Assembly (NCBI GenBank): GCA_963662155.1
Contig: OY759261.1
Coordinates: forward strand, 41,104,996-41,168,995
Length of the DNA: 64,000 nt
Origin: Lamellibrachia columna
Taxonomy: Eukaryota; Annelida; Polychaeta; Sabellida; Siboglinidae
Direction: 5' to 3'
This document shows, one piece after another, positions 12,031 to 23,929 of the stretch. The notes under the pieces were generated by a model. The model was not told the DNA's origin, did not search any database, and saw only the letters and a list, made by a program, of their open reading frames with translations. The position numbers and the translations under genes were made by a program. The first letter of the stretch is position 1. The number at the start of each line of letters is the position of its first letter.

Positions 12031-15000
12031 ATAGAGAGACTAGTGGGGCGCGGTAGCCTAGCGGTTAGAACGTCAGGCTCTCAATAGAGAGACAGACTAG
12101 TGGGGCACAGTAGCCTAGCGGTTAGAACGTCAGGCTCTCAATAGAGAGACAGACTAGTGGGGCGCGGTAGCCTAGCGGTTAGAACGTCAGGCTCTCAATA
12201 GAGAGACAGATTAGTGGGGGCGCGGTAGCTAAGCGGTTAGAACATCGGGCTCTCAATAGAGAGACAAACTAGTGGGGCGCAGTAGCCTATCGGTTAGAAC
12301 GTCAGGCTCTCAATTGAAAGACAGACTGGTGGGGCACGGTAGCCTAGCGGTTAGAACGTCAGGCTCTCAATAAAGAGACAGACTAGTGGGGCACAATAGC
12401 CTAGCGGTTAGAACGTCAGGCTCTCAATTGAAAGACAGACTAGTGGGGCGCAGTAGCCTAGCGGTTAGAACGTCAGGCTCTCAATAGAGAGACAGACTAG
12501 TGGGGCGATGTAGCCTAGCGGTTAGAACATCAGGCTCTCAATAGAGAGACAGACAGGTGGGGCGCAGTAGCCTAGCGGTTAGAACATCAGGCTCTCAATA
12601 GAGAGACAGACTGGTGGGGCACAGTAGCCTAGCGGTTAGAACATCAGGTTCTCAATAGAGAGACAGACTGGTGGGGCGCAGTAGCCTAGCGGTTAGAACG
12701 TCAGGCTCTCAATAGAGAGACAGACTGGTGGGGCACAGTAGCCTAGCGGTTAGAACGTCAGGCTCTCAATAGAGAGACAGACTAGTGGGGCGCAGTAGCC
12801 TATCGGTTAGAACGTCAGGCTCTCAATTGAAAGACAGACTAGTGGGGCGCAGTAGCCTAGCGGTTAGAACATCAGGCTCTCAATAGAGAGACAGACTGGT
12901 GGGGCGCAGAAGCCTAGCGGTTAGAACGTCAGGCTCTCAATAGAGAGACAGACTGGTGGGGCGCAGTAGCCTAGCGGTTAGAACGTCAGGCTCTCAATAG
13001 AGAGACAGACTGGTGGGGCGCAGAAGCCTAGCGGTTAGAACGTCAGGCTCTCAATAGAGAGACATACTGGTGGGGTGCAGTAGCCTAGCGGTTAGAACGT
13101 CAGGCTCTCAATAGAGAGACAGACTGGTGGGGCGCAGTAGCCTAGCGGTTAGAACGTCAGGCTCTCAATAGAAAGACAGACTGATGGGGTGCAGTAGCCT
13201 AGCGGTTAGAACGTCAGGCTCTCAATAGAGAGACAGACTGGTGGGGTGCAGTAGCCTAGCGGTTAGAACGTCAGGCTCTCAATAGAGAGACAAACTAGTG
13301 GGGTGCAGTAGCCTAGCGGTTAGAATGTCAGGCTCTCAATAGAGAGACAGACTGGTGGGGCGTGGTAGCCTAGCAGCTAGAACGTCAGGCTCTCAATAGA
13401 GAGACAGACTAGTGGGACACAGTAGCCTAGCGGTTAGAACGTCAGGCTCTCAATAGAGAGACAGACTGGTGGGGCACAGTAGCCTAGCGTTTAGAACGTC
13501 AGGCTCTCAATTGAAAGACAGACTAGTGGGGCGCAGTAGCCTAGCGGTTAGAACATCAGGCTCTCAATAGAGAGAGAGACTGGTGGGGCGCAGAAGCCTA
13601 GCGGTTAGAACGTCAGGCTCTCAATAGAGAGACAGACTGGTGGGGCGCAGTGGCCTAGTGGTTAGAACGTCAGGCTCTCAATAGAGAGACAGACTGGTGG
13701 GGCGCAGAAGCCTAGCGGTTAGAACGTCAGGCTCTCAATATAGAGACAGACTGGTGGGGCGCAGTAGCCTAGCGGTTAGAACGTCAGGCTCTCAGTAGAG
13801 AGACAGACTGGTGGGGCGCAGTAGCCTAGCGGTTAGAACGTCAGGCTCTCAATAGAGAGACAGACTGGTGGGGCGCAGTAGCCTAGCGGTTAGAACGTCA
13901 GGCTCTCAATAGAGAGACAGACTGGTGGGGCGCAGTAGCCTAGCGGTTAGAACGTCAGGCTCTCAATAGAGAGACAGACTGGTGGGGTGCAGTAGCCTAG
14001 CGGTTAGAACGTCAGGCTCTCAATAGAGTGACAGACTGGTGGGGTGCAGTAGCCTAGCGGTTAGAACGTCAGGCTCTCAATAGAGAGACAGGCTGGTGGG
14101 GTGCAGTAGCCTAGCGGTTAGAACGTCAAGCTCTCAATAGAGTGACAGACTGGTGGGGCGCAGAAGCCTAGCGGTTAGAACGTCAGGCTCTCAATAGAGA
14201 GACAGACTGGTGGGGCGCAGAAGCCTAGCGGTTAGAACGTCAGGCTCTCAATAGAGAGACAGACTGTTGGGGCGCAGTAGCCTAGCGGTTAGAACGTCAG
14301 GCTCTCAATAGAGAGACATACTGGTGGGGTGCAGTAGCCTAGCGGTTAGAACGTCAGGCTCTCAATAGAGAGACAGACTGGTGGGGCGCAGTAGCCTAGC
14401 GGTTAGAACGTCAGGCTCTCAATAGAGAGACAAACTGGTGGGGTGCAGTAGCCTAGCGGTTAGAAAGTCAGGCTCTCAATAGAGAGACAGACTGGTGGGG
14501 CGCAGAAGCCTAGCGGTTAGAACGTCAGGCTCTCAATAGAGAGACAGACTGGTGGGGCGCAGATGCCTAGCGGTTAGAACGTCAGGCTCTCAATAGAGAG
14601 ACAGACTGATGGGTTTCAGTAGCCTAGCGGTTAGAACGTCAGGCTCTCAATAGAGAGACAGACTGGTGGGGTGCAGTAGCCTAGCGGTTAGAACGTCAGG
14701 CTCTCAATAGAGAGACAAACTAGTGGGGTGCAGTAGCCTAGCGGTTAGAATGTCAGGCTCTCAATAGAGAGACAGACTGGTGGGGCGTGGTAGCCTAGCA
14801 GTTAGAACGTCAGGCTCTCAATAGAGAGACAGACTAGTGGGGCACAGTAGCCTAGCGGTTAGAACGTCAGGCTCTCAATAGAGAGACAGACTGGTGGGGC
14901 ACAGTAGCCTAGCGTTTAGAACGTCAGGCTCTCAATAGAGAGACAGACTGGTGGGGCGTGGTAGCCTAGTGGTTAGAACGTCAGGCTCTCAATAGAGAGA

Positions 15001-15112
15001 CAGACTGGTGGGGCACAGTAGCCTAGTGTTTAGAACGTCAGGCTCTCAATAGAGAGACAGACTGGTGGGGCATGGTAGCCTAGCGGTTAGAATGTCGGGT
15101 TCTCAATCGAGA
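12031..15112 (+). repeat. 57-bp array of a tRNA-like SINE head, about 54 copies
   Basis: The 57-bp unit holds ggggcgcagtagcctagcgg, ttagaacgtcaggctctcaa and tagagagacagactggt. It matches the first half of the SINE that ends the array: a pol III A-box-like segment (tagcctagcggtt) plus an anticodon-arm-like hairpin (ctctc-aata-gagag). The B box is absent from each unit. Copies differ by scattered substitutions and shared variants (attgaaag, gcgtgg), which suggests block duplications. Confidence 0.95.
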
Positions 15113-15386
15113 GAACCTGGGTTCGAATTATCTTGTGCCGTTTCGAAGCTTTGCCAATTTCATTCATCCCACGTTATTTTTGCAGCTGTATAAATGAGTA
15201 CCTGGCTACAGACAGAGATCGATATCAGAATGAACAGTCTTCGTGCAGTAATTGCAGCATGGCTGAATGTTTCCAAGAGAAGTCAAAAGGGCATTGGAAT
15301 GGACAGGTCTGCCGGGGGGGTGAAGTGTAAAGTGCTTTGAGCAGTCCCAAGGACTGGATACCGCGCTGTATAAGAACGCTTTTTTT
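15067..15386 (+). mobile_element. tRNA-derived SINE, full-length-looking
   Basis: A tRNA-related head has an A box at about 15073-15085 and a B box (gggttcgaatt) at about 15119-15129. A body with ctgtataaatgagtacctgg follows, then a tail with gtaaagtgctttgagc and ggataccgcgctgtataag and a T-run at 15380-15386. This layout is that of invertebrate tRNA-SINEs whose tails mimic a partner LINE. A 65-residue ORF inside it is not a gene. Confidence 0.85.
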
Positions 15387-15825
15387 ACATTTTCTTAAAA
15401 GTTATGCAATAATTTAGAACAATATTTCTTATATAAATTGATATGATAAGGTTTATTTTCATTGTAAGGATTGAGCAGTAGGCTTAAATAACTGACAGCA
15501 ACACTTTGAGATAATTAGATTAAATAACACACCTATTATATCTGATGCGCAACACAGATGAAAACTGTATACGTGTTTGTGTCTTGTAGGAGTCATACAG
15601 CAGTTGGCTCGATTTCTTCTCCAGCGCTGTCGGATGATTGATTCAGTAATTGTCTTTATTTCTGTAATCACTGCAATGTTTTCTGATTAAGAACAGTTTC
15701 AAATTATTATTGCAAAATAACAAGTTCTCAAGAACTGAATTATATACCGGCTTGAAGTAAACACAAAGCACATTAGCAGTGCTCAAAAACAATGTCAGGC
15801 ATGTCGGTTTAGATTAAGAATGTCC
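15387..15825. other. Gene-free stretch
   Basis: AT-rich spacer, no supported feature. Confidence 0.4.
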
Positions 15826-16027
15826 TGCTTTGGCTGCTGCAACATGGCTGAGCAGCCAGACTTTGGCTGCTGCAACATGGCTGAGCAGCCAGACTTTGGC
15901 TGCTGCAACATGGCTGAGCAGCCAGACTTTGGGTGCTGCAACATGGCTGAGCAGCCAGACTTTGGCTGCTCCAACATGGCTGAGCAGCCAGACTTTGGCT
16001 GCTCCAACATGGCTGAGCAGCCAGACT
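15826..16027 (+). repeat. 33-bp minisatellite, 6 copies
   Basis: The unit is tttggctgctgcaacatggc plus tgagcagccagac, six near-perfect copies. At 33 bp it keeps several frames open on both strands (69-112 residues), giving Cys/Gln-rich peptides. I do not regard these as genes. Confidence 0.95.
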
Positions 16028-16029
16028 AA

Positions 16030-18365
16030 ATTTGGCAGCTCAGATCGCAGAATTTGTCAGTATTTTCGAAGAATAAAATCTAGAAACTTTAAATTTGGCA
16101 ACGGTCAGTGCCATTATGACAGCTTTGTTAGTCATCAGCTTTGCGTGTATGACTTTAACACTTCATAACAAACCTGCAGAAACCAGGAATATGTACACAC
16201 ACAGCTGTGATGTCACTGGAATGCGTGTACACATACTTTACTGTCACCGAATTTTGGTGAGCCTGACTGTAAAAGTACCTGGAATTTGCCAGATATTTAG
16301 TCACTCACTGAGGATAAAAACATTATTTTTAAGCAGTTGTTGGGCCTTTTATTGTATTGTAATAGGCTAAATTAGTTTGTAAATATATGTTATTTGAAGA
16401 AAACTTAAAAAAAATACTTTATATATGTGAGAAACAATTCACTTGCATCAGTGTTTTGAGACCAGTCCTTAGTTGTCAGACTACTTATAATCATTTCTCT
16501 TAAAGGTGATGTTTATGTTGCCAACTTGTAAGACAACTAATAATTGTTGACTGCATCAACATTGGTCATGTGACATACTGGCATTGACAACTGTGGTGAT
16601 TGTTACAGACAGATGGCAGCACTGAGGTAGACCGTAAGACTGTCACAGAGTGGTAAGTAAATGTACAAAATCAACAGCATCAGAGATGTCCAACAAATGA
16701 AAAGACAACAGAGAGCGCAACAAAATATAAATGGTGTTCATAAATTATCTGTCCAATTTTTAATGTAAATACAAACACAACTAATAGACATAGAAGCCTG
16801 TAGTTTGTGCCATCTTGTAGCCCAGCTCTGAGTTTATATTTGCACAGTTTTCTTTTCAGATGTATCCAGTGAGTAGAATAACCCAAAAAATGAACACAAC
16901 GCATTGAGCTTTCTGTTGCACGGTTGCCATTTTTCGCTTTTCAGCTTACCAGAAAAGAAAACTGTATTAAAATAAATTCTTGTGTTTGGCCACAAGACAG
17001 TGCAAACTGCGTGCATGTATGTCTATTTGCTATTTTTTTATTTGCATTCAAAAACAGGAAAGATAATTTAGGAACACCCTATGCATTCAGTCTGTTTAAT
17101 GGACAACACTTTTAATTACATGGACCTTTTATAAATTATGTTGTTAACATGTTTTAACTTATTCTCGGCTTATTTTCTTGATTTTAACATTGAAATGTCT
17201 AATTTATTAATTTTGTGGTGCGATTCACATACAAATGTCATATGTGAAATCCACATGCTTAATTCACTTCAGTAACACGAAAATGACCTTTTTATTATTT
17301 ATTACACTAACCACAGTTTTATCTGTGGCATGTTGCTCAAGTAGTTCACGGTTTGTCCACCAGGTTGAGCTGCATGGCTTTCCAGCAAACATTGCAAAAA
17401 CGACGTCAGTCTGCCTAAAGATCAGTGTTGAAGCTTCTTCACAGGTGGCACTCCAGGCTGCAGAAACATTTGGTACGACGAACTTGATCTTGACGATTTG
17501 TTGTAAAAAAAATTCATAATCTAACACTGAGACCTTGGCAAACAATGCCTGTTTTATTTTATGGTGATCACTAAGTTAGTATAACAGTATACATAGTTTA
17601 GATCTTCTCAACTACTGGATAGCGTATACAGTATTCCCTCGTTCTTGGTCCAATACATCGGACAGCATTATCAGTGAGGCACATTAGAGTGTTCCCAAAT
17701 ATGCCACAAAGGAGGCAATGGGTTTGTTTGTGGGTCTTGTAGATTTCTGTTAGCAGTCTTACAGATGTCCGTCACTGGGTGTTATATGCTAGTTCAATGT
17801 GATCAATGTAGCTTAGTTTTATTTAAAACTGCTTCCTCAACTGATTTAGCCTATTGCAAATCCGGTTCATTGGTGTCCAAATACTGACTTAATAAAAAAA
17901 TGCCTATTTTGTTCAAATCATCGAAAGAATTGACTTTAGTCATTATATCTGGTAAGGATCAAAATAGTGGATATCCAAAATGGTAAGCACTGGGTGGATC
18001 AATGCTGATCATGGGCGTGATCTCCATCCTCTCGCCGATCACATGACAAAGTTACGAAATTTCACCAAGGAACAAAATCGTGATTTTTCAGCATTTTGAT
18101 TTTCACTTCAGTAAATGCTTGAACAAGAATTAACTAATTTAATTGTTTTTCTGATGATTTCACAGAAACTACATACAAAAGTTGCACAAATGAGCTATCA
18201 TGTTGTAGTGGATACTAGGTAGGTTGGGGATTTTGCAAACTTAATTTGAAATGAGACTAGCAAAAAAATTGAATTTATTAAGCACCTTTAAAGTGTCCTA
18301 CCATGTTTATAAATTCAAAGTATTTTGGATATTTCGGTTAATAAATCTTGTATTTTTCTTGCCAG
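16030..18365. other. Gene-free stretch
   Basis: About 2.3 kb of AT-rich sequence. ORFs of 60-94 residues at 16095-17545 have no recognisable motif. If the terminal exon at 18366 is real, this would be its intron. Confidence 0.4.
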
Positions 18366-18445
18366 GACAGCACGACCAAAGAAGAAGTCATCAAGGCTAC
18401 AAAGCATGCTGGGGTAGCAGAAGAATTAACAAGAATGCTGGATTG
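18366..18445 (+). CDS. Possible terminal coding exon, unknown protein
   Basis: A pyrimidine-rich tract ending in ttcttgccag is followed by 26 codons reading DSTTKEEVIKATKHAGVAEE then LTRMLD and TGA at 18443-18445. The composition (charged, helix-like, no low complexity) is that of a real protein C-terminus. An AATAAA at 18699-18704 gives a plausible 3' UTR of about 250 bp. I do not recognise the family, and no upstream exon of the same gene was identified. Confidence 0.4.
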
Positions 18446-18698
18446 AAATGAATGCCTGAACTTGTGAAAATTAAATAACAGTAATTTCAAATTGAAACAT
18501 GTCTGATGAAAATGTGAACACCAAAATGTGGAAGTGATTTTGTAGTCACAATGTCTGTGGTAAAGAACTACACGTGCAAGTATTCAGCATCTTGATGTTT
18601 TCTTGTAATGTTAAGTATTAATTACAAATAACTTGTAGAAATTATAACATTCTAAATGTATAAAAACTAAAAATTGTCAGGCCATTGGTTAGTGTAGC

Positions 18699-18704
18699 AA
18701 TAAA
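18699..18704 (+). terminator. Candidate polyadenylation signal
   Basis: AATAAA about 255 bp after the stop of the possible terminal exon at 18366-18445. Short motif, supported only by position. Confidence 0.3.
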
Positions 18705-18891
18705 TGTCATGAGAAAAGGTGTGTCTTGTCAATTAGTTCCTGTGGCTGCAATATTCATGTTCAATGTTTATTTTGGGTTCAAAGATTGAGGATTTACTTG
18801 GTCCTTTCAGATGATGAAGCTTGAAAAAAATGGGTTAAGAGTAAAAAAATCCACAGAACTTACAAATTTGATTGTTGCTATTGATACACTG

Positions 18892-19187
18892 TTGTTTACA
18901 TATCCATGTAATCCAGGCATTTACACACATAAACATCTAATTGTTTACATATCCATGTAATACAGGCATTTACACACATAAACATCTAATTGTTTACATA
19001 TCAATGTAATCCAGGCATTTACACACATAAACATATAATTGTTTACATATCCATGTAATCCAGGCGATTACACACAGAAACATCTAATTGTTTACATATC
19101 CATGTAATCCAGGCATTTACACACATAAACATCTAATTGTTTACATATCCATGTAATCCAGGCGATTACACACAGAAACATCTAATT
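18892..19187 (+). repeat. 49-bp minisatellite, 6 copies
   Basis: The unit starts tgtttacatatccatgtaat and continues ccaggcatttacacacataa, acatctaat. Two copies share a variant (ggcgattacacacaga), so pairs were duplicated together. Confidence 0.95.
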
Positions 19188-19582
19188 GCAGCAGCAATTT
19201 AAGTAAATATTGAGTATACCTCTTTTCTTTTCATATACATGCTAAATAGTTGCTGTTACTGTGTTGGTACAAACCAGATGGGCAGCTGAAATTAAACTGG
19301 GATTAGTGTGGTGCGTGACGTCAACAGTGAGAGTCAAAAGTAAGTGATGAAAGGTGATCCAAAATGAGGACAAAAAACAAGTGGATAAAAGCAATGGGTG
19401 AATATACAGACATTTGTCAATTTTAGAGGACTTGGATGTAGTGGGAAGGTTTGATTTCCCTGATGGCTGGCACGGCGACACACAGGAAGTGTTGTTCTAC
19501 ACATGGGGTGATGTGTAGAACAGCAGATCATCACTGGAATCCCACTGCTGTCTGTTGATTGCTATGTAAGGCCTACTCGGGC
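19188..19582. other. Gene-free stretch
   Basis: Spacer before the MITE fragment and Gypsy element. Minus ORFs of 66-79 residues lack recognisable motifs. Confidence 0.4.
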
Positions 19583-19663
19583 CCACAGTTGACCTTCCTG
19601 TTTATTGTTTCGAATGTAGAGCGTTTTAAATTGTTATATATGAAATTAAACATAAGTGAAACT
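19583..19663 (+). mobile_element. Fragment of the 24.3-kb inverted-repeat element
   Basis: cacagttgaccttcctgttt plus attgtttc and cgaatgtag match the left end of the element at 24288-24718. The Gypsy LTR starts directly after it, suggesting the retroelement inserted into a member of this family. Confidence 0.6.
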
Positions 19664-19824
19664 TGTAATGTTATTCAGTCATTATATGCGAAGACAGACA
19701 TAGACTTCTGCGTAGACAAAACAGATACCTGTATTGCTTATCCCGGGGACCCGCACTTCCGGTAGCGAAGGTGTCACTCCCCCTATGGGTGTCACTCCGA
19801 CATAATAATTGCTATAATATTACA
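19664..19824 (-). repeat. 3' LTR of the Gypsy element (left in window)
   Basis: Begins tgtaatgttattcagtc and ends aataattgctataatattac plus a. It matches the copy at 23590-23748 with a few substitutions and small indels (for example ggtgtcactcccc against gtgttactccc). Confidence 0.9.
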
Positions 19825-20330
19825 TCCCTCTTTCCAAATAAAAAGGGGAATCCTGTAAAACTGGTTCTTAAGAAATTGTCTCTTGCAACTCACAGCAATG
19901 TTAAATACTAATCAAGGTGTTAGCAGGTTCTACTAAGTGGAGTAATACAATTTGTAATACATATAATAGTGTGATCTAGTAATCAATAAACCAATGTAAC
20001 TAGCGCCAATAGACGATCAACTATGATTTACGTCTATGCTATGGCTGTTTGTTGGTGACCCCGGTTTCCCGGGTCAAGGACGCTCTCGCTCTCCGGGTTT
20101 GATTGCGGTTGGTTGTGTTTTCGTGTTGTTCTACATTAAATGTTCATGTTACACGATCATACTAGTGTCTGTTTGTAAGACTGGACATGCGATATCTTTC
20201 ACCCTAATGGCGTAGTGGGTATCTGCCATTCAGGCTACGGTCCAGGTGCAATAGCACAGTCCTCGGGTCCTACACGTAGTAGTAGTGACACAATCTATAT
20301 TACCCTAAGGTTTAGTGTCTCTGTTAAGTG

Positions 20331-20816
20331 TCACAGGTCGAGTCGTGGTGGAGCACGGATGATTCGACCAGAGCGGGTGCCAGTTGGCTCCACATAACGA
20401 ACTGTTGTCTGGCGCTGTGGGTCTCGTTCGTCGACGGAAGAGTCGGACGCACTTTTATCAGAACGTTTGGGGTTCTCCTCGCGCCGAGGGTCGTCGTCGT
20501 CGTCAGCGTGCAACAACAGGTGTTGTTCGGTTGTTTCGCGGATGTCTCGTCGATTACGTCGCAGGATTCTTCCGCTGGTCGATTCAACGTCAGAGGAACG
20601 TGGTTGCTGACACGCGTTGACAATACGGGCGGGCTCCCATCGATGGGTGTCCGGGTGGCGTGTGCGGACGATCTGTCCTCGTGAGAGTACAGGAAGGTCC
20701 GTGACTCCTCGGGCGTCATGATGCTCCTTGGCAGAGGCCTGTCGTTCGTCGAGGCGAGTGCGGATGGCACATCTCGGGCCACTCGCGTTCGATATGGCAA
20801 CTGGCAAGTTAGACAC
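20331..20816 (-). pseudogene. Gypsy integrase C-terminal tail
   Basis: A minus-strand 161-residue frame with LSRGQIVRTR, HRWEPARIV and GRILRRNRRDIRE, the typical post-core tail of Gypsy integrases (viral-type tail with a basic RRNRR stretch). It lies downstream of the frame-shifted integrase core at 20817-21018. An overlapping 164-residue frame is a shadow. Confidence 0.75.
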
Positions 20817-21063
20817 AACCCTTCTGCCGTAGAGTAGTTCCGCCGGAGAAGGTTAGTGGCTGTCTATCGGCGTTGCTCTCAGCACGAGTAGGGCCATCTG
20901 TATATCGGATCGCGGTCCAATTTTCTTCAACGTGCGTTTCACGGTTTGGATGTGTCGCTCGATGTGGCCGTTGGATTGAGGGTAGTGTGGGCTCGAAGTT
21001 ACGTGATCGAAACATCACCGATCGGCGAACTTTCTGAAAGCATCGGAGTTAAAGTGCCCTCCG
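20817..21063 (-). pseudogene. Gypsy integrase core remnant
   Basis: In a shifted minus frame the region reads as the last part of an integrase core: a SSPHYPQSNG-like stretch, then a KRTLKK-like helix and the SPAELLYGR-like end. The currently longest frame here (69 residues) is not the ancestral one. Frame change on both sides shows it is non-functional. Confidence 0.7.
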
Positions 21064-22899
21064 TTATAGCTGACTACACGTTGCGGCACTCCTTGTTCTG
21101 CGAAGAGCGATTTCATCTTTGAGATGACAGCGGCGCTCGTCACGGGGCTGGGAATCGGGTAGACGAACGGGAACTTGGATTAGTAGTCCGACACAATTAC
21201 GTACGACTCTCTGTTTATCATGAACAGGTCCGTGCCTACTATGGTGCCGTACACATGTGTGGAAACGTTCGCAGCCAAACACGACTGCGAGCATTTCTCT
21301 TTCAATGTTCGCATAACGTTTTTTGCATTCGCTCAGCGACTTGGATGCGAAGGCTATTGGCTTGCCTCCTTGCAGTAGAACAGCTGCTAATCCGCGTCCG
21401 GAAGCATCGACTTGGACGACGGTGTCTGCGCCAGGTATGAAGTACGCGAGCGTTACCTCTCTACAAACGAGCGCTTTCGTTGCCTCGAATGCATTGTCGT
21501 GCGAAGTGTTCCAGTTAAATTCGGCGTCCTTCTTCAGGAGATCCCTCAACGTCGCCGTCTGTACCGAGAGGTTTGGGATGAAGGGAGACATATATGTCGC
21601 AATGATCAAGAACTCTTTCAGTTCTGTCGCGTTCTCCTGCTTCTTCATACGTCGGATGTCTTCGATCCGTTCCGGGTCAGGGTGTACTCCGTCAGCATCG
21701 AAGATAAGACCGAAGAACCTGATCGTTGTCCGTTTGATTTCACACTTGGCATCATTGAAGACTAGGCCATGTCGCTGTGCCGTCTTCGTCAAGTGGTACA
21801 GATTCGCGTCATGTTCGGCTGCGTCTCGTCCGAACACACCTATATCGTCGGCGATGCCGATGGTACCAGGACACATTTCTAGGATATTGTCCATCCTCTC
21901 CTGGAAAACATCTTGGCTAAGATTCAGGCCGAAGGGCAATCTCTTGAAACAGTAGCGACCAAATGGGCTGTTGAAGGTGGTCAAGATGCTTGATTCATCG
22001 TCCAGTTTCACTGACCAGTAGCCATGTCGCGCATCTAGCTTCGAGAACATCGACGCGCCCGCGAGTTTGTGGGTTATCTCATCCAGGGTTGGTGTTCTGT
22101 AATGCGGTCTCTTGATTGCCTTGTTGAGCTCCTTCGGGTCGAGGCACACACGAAGTCGACCATTTGACTTCCACTTCCTGCTGTACACCAAGCTGGGTAC
22201 CCAGTCTGTTGGTTCGATGACCTTGGCGATGACGCCCAAGTCCACCATGATGTCGAGTTCCTTTCTTATTTCATCGTGTAGATGTATCGAACAACGTCTC
22301 GGGGCATGAACAACTGGTGTCACAGTTGGATCGGTTGTGATATGGAAGGTTCCTTCAAAGGTGCCAATCCCTTGAAATCTGTCCGGGTATGTCCTGCACA
22401 GGTCTTCCTTGCAGTAAATCACATCGTTCTGGGAAGTACTGGTGTTTACCTCACAGTTCATGACGACCAAGTTCATGGCTCTGCAAGACGGCAGGCAGGT
22501 GATCGCTGGGCCTGGCGTGTCGGCGACATAAAATTCGATGTCGCATCCGTGTTGTCGGTGCGCACACTGAATCTTCAGCGTTCCGTAATGGCGGATGGAC
22601 TCGCCATTATATGCTGTCAAGATTGTTGTGCATTTCCGCAGACTCTTCGTCGCAGGGAAGCCGTTGGCATCTAATAACTCAGGGTACATCCGTCTAAATG
22701 TGCGTAGCGGAAGTATGTTGCCCTGCGCGCCTGTGTCGACCTTCACTTTGAGTGAGGCCGGTCTCTCCCGAGTTCCATTTCGCAGCTTGATTTTTAGGGT
22801 AGCAAATACCTCGTCGCGTGCATCGTGTTTGACGCTGACGTCATCAAAGTGTAGCTGCTCGAAGTGGTCGTCCACGAGTGAGGTTTGCACTTGATGCAC
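21064..22899 (-). pseudogene. Gypsy pol: protease, reverse transcriptase, RNase H (truncated)
   Basis: The 611-residue minus-strand frame is a polyprotein: aspartic protease motif DTGA at residues 55-58; reverse transcriptase with RKWKSNGRLRVCLDPKELNK near 235-255, PFGL motif, and the catalytic box as IADD near 350 (the usual Y/F-x-D-D position); RNase H with VDASGRGLAAVL near 500 and IEREMLAVVFGCERFH near 545. After CERFH the ancestral frame passes, through a frame change, straight into integrase-core-like sequence, so the end of RNase H and the integrase zinc-binding part were removed by a deletion. The last 60 residues of the frame are out of frame. Confidence 0.9.
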
Positions 22900-22968
22900 A
22901 GCTGATGCCTGTCTCGGTCTCGACCTGGATCTACCACTGCGTCGTTGGTTCCTGTTGCGATTGCTGGT

Positions 22969-23589
22969 TTATGGCGCCTTTGTCGCTTTGCACACTGCTT
23001 TCCAGTGGTCAGGTCGACCACACGCTTGGCATCTGGTGCCGTAGGCAGGACAGTTGTCTCTCCCTTGCCTATGGTGGCCACCGCCGAATTTGCAGATCTC
23101 GTGGGTCACGTGACGCTGGTTCGTCGGTCGGTGTCGAACGTGGTGGACTGCGGACTCGTTGCTGAAGGTGTGCATATCAGCCAACGTTGCTTCATATGTC
23201 CGGGCTATATCCATGGCACTGTCTAGCGTCAGCGTATCGTCACGTCCTAGCAGCTTCTCCTGTATCTTTGCATGCTTTATTCCGACGATCAATTGCTGTA
23301 TGACTATGAGACGGTTGTCGGTCTCCAGAGCGTCCCGGAATTGGCACTTCTTCGCCTGTAGCTTGCAGCGAGCCATGAACTCATCTACCGACTCTGATAC
23401 TTCCTGCCGGTAACGCTGCAGGTTAAATCTGTTTAACCTGTGGTTAGGCTTCGGCTGGAGAATATCAGTATATCGCTCCCACAGCGTTTCAACTGTGCGC
23501 TGCGCCTCCGACAATTCCCACGTATTGTAAATACGTAGTCCTTCCTTCCCGACCCAAAGCAGGACATAAGTAAACTTCTTAGGTTGTAA
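22969..23589 (-). pseudogene. Gypsy gag fragment with CCHC knuckle
   Basis: Minus-strand frame (ATG at 23514, open upstream to about 23589) with a capsid-like segment and a zinc knuckle CQACGRPDHWKAVC (C-X2-C-X4-H-X4-C) near residues 160-175, preceded by a degenerate Cys/His cluster. The frame continues upstream of its first ATG until it hits the 5' LTR, so the N-terminus of gag and the leader are deleted. In the intact family gag packages the element's RNA into virus-like particles. Confidence 0.8.
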
Positions 23590-23748
23590 TGTAATGTTAT
23601 TCAGTCATTATATGCGAAGACAGACAGGGACTTCTGCGTAGACAAAACAGATACCTTTATTGCTTATCCCAGGCAACCGCACTTCCGGTAGCGAGTGTTA
23701 CTCCCACTACGGGTGTCACTCCGACATAATAATTGCTATAATATTACA
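23590..23748 (-). repeat. 5' LTR of the Gypsy element (right in window)
   Basis: 159 bp, tgtaatgtta...atattaca, paired with 19664-19824. Directly abuts interior gag sequence rather than a primer-binding site. Confidence 0.9.
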
Positions 23749-23837
23749 CTTATAAACTTTATACCAATAAGGCTGTGAACGTGTAGGTGTGTGTATGAGT
23801 CCAACTGTTATTTTTATAATTCATATCTTTAGAATTT

Positions 23838-23929
23838 GGAACGGGCCAAGGCAAAGCCACCGTAGTCAAAAATTGAGTCGCCCGAAGCCGTTTTTGGGTG
23901 CCATTGGCGACCGTTAAGTCTCACCCCTG
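23838..23929 (+). mobile_element. End fragment of the 60.3-kb inverted-repeat element
   Basis: attgagtcgcccgaagccg, gccattggcgaccg and tctcacccctg match the right end of the element at 60293-61726. Only this end is seen here. Confidence 0.7.

Larger units (their letters stand above)
19664..23748 (-). mobile_element. Ty3/Gypsy LTR retrotransposon, internally deleted
   Basis: Two near-identical LTRs (161 and 159 bp) flank minus-strand gag, protease, reverse transcriptase, RNase H and integrase remnants. The internal part is too short for an intact element: gag runs straight into the 5' LTR with no leader or primer site, RNase H is joined almost directly to the middle of integrase, and the integrase tail changes frame. 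If the LTRs are trimmed to gtaatg...attac, a 4-bp duplication (actt) flanks the element. Dead copy, probably mobilised or recombined after deletion. Confidence 0.9.

Noticed and set aside
12031..15112. CRISPR array or tRNA gene cluster
   Set aside because: No unique spacers, units are contiguous, host is an animal, and units lack a B box and acceptor stem; SINE-head array explains it.
21255..22894. Plus-strand ORFs of up to 210 residues across the Gypsy pol
   Set aside because: Antisense shadows of a well-supported minus-strand polyprotein.
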